Assembly: GCA_004794785.1 (NCBI GenBank)
Contig: SJOL01005655.1
Span: 251,637 to 315,636 of the forward strand
Direction of reading: 5' to 3'
Source: Opisthorchis felineus
Taxonomy: Eukaryota; Platyhelminthes; Trematoda; Opisthorchiida; Opisthorchiidae
DNA: 64,000 nucleotides
Position 1 is the stretch's first letter. The number at the start of each line of letters is the position of its first letter. Below, piece after piece: positions 59,361-64,000 of this stretch. A program made the position numbers and the translations under genes. Under the pieces are notes generated by a model that was not told where the DNA came from, did not search any database, and saw nothing but the letters and a program-made list of their open reading frames with translations.

Positions 59361-60354
59361 GACGATGATCCACTAGAATGAACATGTTCGAGCACTTAAA
59401 GACTCCCACACAGCGTGTGTATGAATTTCCACACTTATGAAGAACGTGTTTTGAGGCGTCAATGGATTACAATTATCGTCTCAATGCTCTCGACATTGTA
59501 AGTAGAGAGGTACCAAAGAGAGTGCTTCCTCCAGGATGAGTGTCCTTGGTTGAAATTCTGGTGTCGACCATATACTATAATCTGCTGAAGTTCTTGAAAC
59601 ACCAAGTTCTCACCCTTCGATCCCAGATAACTGCCAAACACCTACTATCTGTCAGAATAGCCAGGAGGTAGGGATTGTGGATCAGATGACTTATGACGTG
59701 TGCATTAAAGCTGCTTAAGCTTATAGGTGCTGTAAAACATTGTGTGCGGAAGCCAGCGAACATAACAGATAACAGACACACGAAATTTGACAGGGACACA
59801 ATTCCTCTTAATATTGGTCAGAAAAAGTAGGTACCGCAAACTGATTCCTCTTACCTACAATCTGGCAAAGGTCATCCTACTAGCGCGTCAACATAAATCG
59901 CAAGAAGGACGACTTAGAAGCTACCAAGGATAAGGTTACCAAAGTACCGTACACAGGGCATGGAAAACAGGATTCTCCAAGAGGACTCACCGTCTTTAAG
60001 AAGCGGGGCTGCGAAGAGAGATGAGAGGAATCGAAAGAATGAGGCGCATTAGGTACTTGGATTGCCGTGAAGGAAACCAAACGAATATATCTGACCACAC
60101 ACGTTACTCGTGATCCCCCGTAAGAGAAGTATAAACATGTACACAGTTAGAGAAAACTAAATTTCCAAATAATGGATGGGAAAGGGAAACAAAAAACGTC
60201 GCCTAAACACTATTTCCCAATTTACCTAAATTTGGTAAACTCACTTTCCACCGGTTATATTATTAAGGGCCAAGAGAAACCCACAAGAATTAACAGGTCT
60301 CAACAGGAAGCACAGCAGACAGAATAAATGTGAACGCAAGTGTATACGTGCGAC

Positions 60355-60445
60355 TTAGGACAGCGTCCTGCTAGATCAGTTGGTAGACAATTCGATCGAC
60401 AAAGGGAGAACGCGAGTTCGGGTCCCGTCTAAGGAATCTGTCTAT
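60355..60445 (+). repeat. tRNA-derived SINE-like element
   Basis: Box A-like GCTAGATCAGTTGGTAGA and box B-like GCGAGTTCGGGTCCCGTCT are about 30 bases apart, as in RNA polymerase III promoters. The T-arm pairs only partly and no anticodon arm is convincing, so a tRNA-derived SINE or tRNA pseudogene is more likely than a functional tRNA. Confidence 0.45.
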
Positions 60446-60749
60446 TCGTTTGTATTATGAGTTCTACATCGACTCAGCACGGATGTCAGTGATTTTTCAT
60501 TCTTCATGCAATGCATCATTGTGTGGAAGCTAAGTCGTAAGTGCATTTATGCCAGACAACTGATTGATGTCCTGGACATCACACGTAGTACTTCCCAGCG
60601 AAGTTGAAAATCCACTTTGGTCCACACAAAGTTCTCCCAGTCCAAGTGTGCAAATAGGTATTGGATGACAACAAAGACAAAACTCAAAGGTTGTAAACGC
60701 ATGCACCATTCTGTCAAATGTGTGAACTTTCTGTGCGTGAACACCATAC

Positions 60750-60874
60750 TTCTGACGTTGGTACTCTGACCGCGTAAAATTTACCTCAGTTGACTTGACC
60801 TGGACATTCTCAAAGGAGCAAATAAATTCGGGCCTTGCTGCTAAATTGCGGATTTCGTCTTTATTGGCTTTCAA
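60750..60874 (-). CDS. Exon candidate
   Basis: The minus-strand frame KANKDEIRNLAARPEFICSF then ENVQVKSTE ends at a donor GTAAAT; a weak acceptor (TTTGAAAG) precedes it. The charged, protein-like wording makes it a possible upstream exon of the CDF gene or of another gene; no match to a known CDF region was seen. Confidence 0.25.
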
Positions 60875-61334
60875 ATGCAGTCGCGTTTATTTGTACCACT
60901 CCTGTACTCCGACTGGCACGAAGTGAAATTTTGTTGTTTTACCGAGGTGATTTTTCTCGTCGTTCAGAAGTGTCAACACGGATTTCAGCGGTGATTTGAT
61001 TCAGACGGTGTTTCCGTCATAACGTGGCATTTCAGTATGCATACAACGGCATTCAAGTAGGAGATTACTGAATGCCAGTAGCCAGCTGGAAATCCAAGTG
61101 ATCCATCGATAGAGTGGAGGGTCGTTGCCAATGGCAACTGTAAATCACGTGTGCACCACAAAAAAGCAGTGACAAAAACAATTACAATGACCAGTCAGAA
61201 TTCACACGTTTCTCGTTATTGTGTTGTTTTACTTACTTTTGTCAGCCGATGCAGTTGACCGGTGATATTGGTTGCAATTAAGTGCATAGCGCAGACGAAA
61301 ATGCTTAGTAGCTCAATAATCCGCTAAAGTAGAG

Positions 61335-62330
61335 ATCCTCGATAATAGTAGCAATCCTCAAAAAGGGTACTCGCAGTGATTATAGTGACTACAGATGTGC
61401 CAGCTTGACACCCGTTGTAGCGAGGCTTCTGATTCTTCGTCGTCTTACGGCGGCACGCAAAACGTTAGTCCTTGAACATCAAGCAGGATTTCGACCGATT
61501 AGAAGCTACGTCGACCACATCTTCGCACTCCATCAGGGGTTAGACCAACGCCGTATGTACAGACGACCCACAATCTTGGTATTCTTTGACATCACGGGTA
61601 CGTTCGATTTTGTTGACCGGCCAGGGCTCTTAACCACAATTGCTCAACAGGGGATTACCCAGACGTTTTTTAACGTAACCCGTTACCTATATTCACATGA
61701 TTCGGGGGAATAAGTGTAAGGCGAGCGCTCCGAAGCTTTTATACAAACAATGGTGTCCGGCAAGGATGTCCACTCTGTCCATTCTTGCTCTACTTTTTCA
61801 ATGATGAACCAACGAGGTCAACTCTAGAAGGTCTTCAAAACCCCGCTCTTCAAATAGTTGCTGATGAGAAAATTATCAATCTGGAGTGCGCGGACGATAT
61901 CGCTCTCATCTTTGAAGACGAAGTCGAAACTCGAGCTCTGTTAAATAAACCGATCATCATCATACCATCCTTCGGCATCAGCCTTGCACCTTCAAATTCA
62001 CGCTTCAGGAGGTAGCCTCTGAACATGCTCCTTGCAATTCAAGAAGCACCGAAGTTTGTGGAGAATTTTACATAATTCGGTAGTTGTATTAACTCTGACG
62101 GAAATGTGTTTTTCGTGTCCGAACCCGAAGGAAAACTGAACGGTCAGTGCAAAAGCCGTCAGCACGCTCAGTATCGATAAGTTGAAACCGATAAGGTATG
62201 CTCGGGGATCCCCACCGGCCAGAAGACGCAGTTGTGGCAACAAAAGTGCAGCTAATGATAGCCAACGCTTGTCACAGAAGTGCATTTGCAGCACCTTTGT
62301 AGACGCTGCACTCTGGATATTTCCAGGTTC
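61335..62330 (+). mobile_element. LINE reverse transcriptase fragment, decayed
   Basis: Starts IVAILKKGTRSDYSDYRCAS, then LTPVVARLLILRRLTAARKT, EHQAGFRPIRSYVDHIFALH, YRRPTILVFFDITGTFDFVD (motif A with the first catalytic Asp), NGVRQGCPLCPFLLYF (motif B), INLECADDIALIFEDE (motif C, Cys replacing Tyr) and IIPSFGISLAP. This is the RT core of a non-LTR element like those of flukes. Stops near 61711 and a later loss of frame show that it is inactive. The endonuclease part is absent. Confidence 0.9.
61405..62015 (+). pseudogene. LINE reverse transcriptase palm domain remnant
   Basis: Two open stretches in the same frame, 61405-61710 and 61718-62015, separated by TAA and TAA stops, together span RT motifs 2 to D. 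The FADD/YADD-type box reads CADD and would probably not be active even without the stops. Confidence 0.85.
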
Positions 62331-62499
62331 CTATATGATATAAGTGTAGGACAGAAAATAATACAATATACAATAACAATACACACCGAACACAAAGTGA
62401 TAATTCGGTAAATCAACTCAGAGGCTTGTAGTCGCGGATCATATAAGCATTCCATTAGTTTATGTATGTAAGCATTCGACGAGGCCTCGCGGTTTGAAA

Positions 62500-63740
62500 C
62501 CGATAAACCAATGACACCACAAATGTTCTGCGATCAGAAATTCCCAACTCACAACTGGTCGATTCCGGGTATGGCGAGTGCAACTTCGCGATCAGATTCA
62601 TCAGTAAAAAAATTTAAATTTAGTCGGCGCGCTGAACCACATCCTCGTGGTGCCGACTGAGTAGCCCGGATGTTGGTCTGGGTGAGCTAAGAGTTCAGCA
62701 ACTCTAGACAGGGCACAGCACCTTGTTTGGTTTCAATGTGCTGGTTACTTTCGACAGTGTGCAACACGAATCATCTGACGCCTCCGCATCAGTTCCAACC
62801 GTACACAAAAGCCCCATACACACTCGTGGGGCTCACGTGTGAGGACTGTGGCAAGTGCTGCCAATCGAAGGCTGTGGTTTGGTAGCCCACCGTCGAGTTC
62901 ACATCCATGAAAGTGTCGGCACAGACATGGTCCGGCAGTTGGCCTGCGCTGATTACCCCCGCCTATTTCCGACGAAGATTGGCCTGAGTTAACTCCGCCG
63001 GCACGCACACTCCACACAGTATAATGCAGATAAGCTTCGCCAGGTGAAGAATTCCCGTGTCCGCTGATCCCAACAAGAGTCACGATCACTTTTGCGCCTG
63101 TCTAACAATTTAAATCCGTCTTGTGACACGCAAACCGCGCTGTTCGTGGGATTGGGGCAGTATTTTCCTGGTAGATCGGCTATCAGCACAAAAACTAGGC
63201 AAGCACAACTGGACGAATCATCATCTGGTGGCCCTGACCAAACCATAGGTCAAATAGCGGCTAAGCCCGACCCAAAGCTGTCGGGCTTTTGTGCTGCAAT
63301 GACCCTGCGGGCTACAATGGTTGGAACTCAGTTCCTAAAGGTTCAACCATGCCAGGAAGGCAAACGGGGAGCAGCCCAACGAAGAACAGCGAGTCCCCGA
63401 ACTACGAGTAATCGTAATACGAGGCGGTCTGGAGGTAAAGTCGTACTGTCCTCTGCGATAGGAGTGTGAAGACAGTAAGGCGTTTCCCCAAGCCGACCAG
63501 CAAGTCCATCTCCATGGAACCAGAGACGCTGGCTTCCACAGAGGAAGCACGCGTTAGAAAAGGACGACCCCATAAACCACACACTCCGATCGCTAACGGT
63601 TGACCGTGACCGCCGGCGCATTATTCACTACGGTCGAAGTACTTTTAAAACCAAAGAGTCCGGTGCTGCTCAAAAGGCACCTGCTGTGCGCAGCCGCATC
63701 AGGAATGAGACAGTAATGCCCTACTCCCTGCGCCCCCGGG
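62500..63740. repeat. GC-richer repetitive segment
   Basis: Long overlapping open frames on both strands (minus 62745-63089, plus 63092-63469, minus 63335-63621), CpG-containing and richer in GC than the rest of the window. That is the usual look of a young retroelement or SINE-VNTR block. No domain was recognised, so the family is open. Confidence 0.35.
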
Positions 63741-63751
63741 CCAGGCCGGCC

Positions 63752-63980
63752 CTCTACTGCCAAGTAGGTCAGATTATTGAGTCACTAGTTCCGGGAAGGG
63801 TCCCCCAAGAAAACCCTAACAACCGCTGTCTAGCTGTCCAGACTCTTGAATCAGAGGCTAGGGGCAGGGTCCCCGAACAAAACCCTACATCCTCCCACTG
63901 CCTTGTGGGTCAGACTTTTGAGTCAAAGGCTCAAGGTGGGGTACCTCAACTAAACCCCTTCATCGGCCTGGGCAACCGGG
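63752..63980. repeat. 69-72 bp tandem repeat, about three units
   Basis: The block GTCAGAYTMTTGARTCA...GGGTMCCYSAAsWAAACCC recurs with starts near 63769, 63838 and 63910. Units differ at many positions. The array reaches close to the right edge and may continue. Confidence 0.8.
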
Positions 63981-64000
63981 AAGTATCATTTGCCCTTGCA

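Noticed and set aside
60363..60435. Functional tRNA gene
   Set aside because: Box A and B are present, but acceptor, anticodon and T stems do not pair convincingly.
63092..63621. Overlapping long frames near the right edge as host genes
   Set aside because: Both strands are open at once in GC-rich repetitive DNA, which produces long chance frames.

Overview
Eukaryotic genomic DNA, most likely from a trematode fluke or close flatworm relative. The case rests on short exons split by kilobase introns with GT..AG borders, many decayed plus-strand LINE reverse transcriptase fragments and a broken Ty3/gypsy element whose wording I recognise from fluke genomes, (CATA)n and (GAAT)n(GGAT)n microsatellites, and about 40% GC judged by eye. 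There is no bacterial operon structure, CRISPR array or rRNA. Most long open frames are chance or mobile-element debris. Real genes were found by looking for coding-like stretches with splice sites whose reading phases join.

Layout. (1) 2.5-16.4 kb, plus strand: six exons of a long coiled-coil protein, all joining in phase; its largest intron holds a small intronless ORF and two cysteine-rich exon candidates. (2) 18.6-19.4 kb: a LINE 3' end, then a gypsy scrap at 20 kb. (3) 22.0-28.8 kb, plus strand: a complete three-exon gene for a 117-residue secreted protein with two tandem six-cysteine knots; its introns carry a large compound microsatellite, two copies of an unknown repeat and a small membrane-protein ORF. 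(4) 30.6-36 kb: isolated plus-strand exon candidates, some interleaved with exons of the minus-strand gene. (5) 43.5-31.0 kb, minus strand: a gene starting with a signal-peptide exon and running through several phase-linked exons; function unknown. (6) 57.7-43.7 kb, minus strand: the 3' part of a cation diffusion facilitator (CDF) metal transporter, with TM6 and the C-terminal cytosolic domain recognised. Its stop lies only about 200 bp before the start codon of gene 5. (7) 53.7-57.3 kb: a decayed gypsy element (gag, protease, RT, RNase H, integrase in order), inside the CDF intron, with a LINE fragment inside it. (8) 58.5-62.3 kb: two more LINE fragments and a tRNA-like SINE. (9) 62.5-64 kb: GC-richer repetitive DNA ending in a 69-72 bp tandem repeat.

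The genes show no shared pathway. The most interesting items are the double-knot secreted protein and the tight same-strand spacing of the CDF transporter and the signal-peptide gene, which could mean polycistronic transcription with spliced-leader addition.
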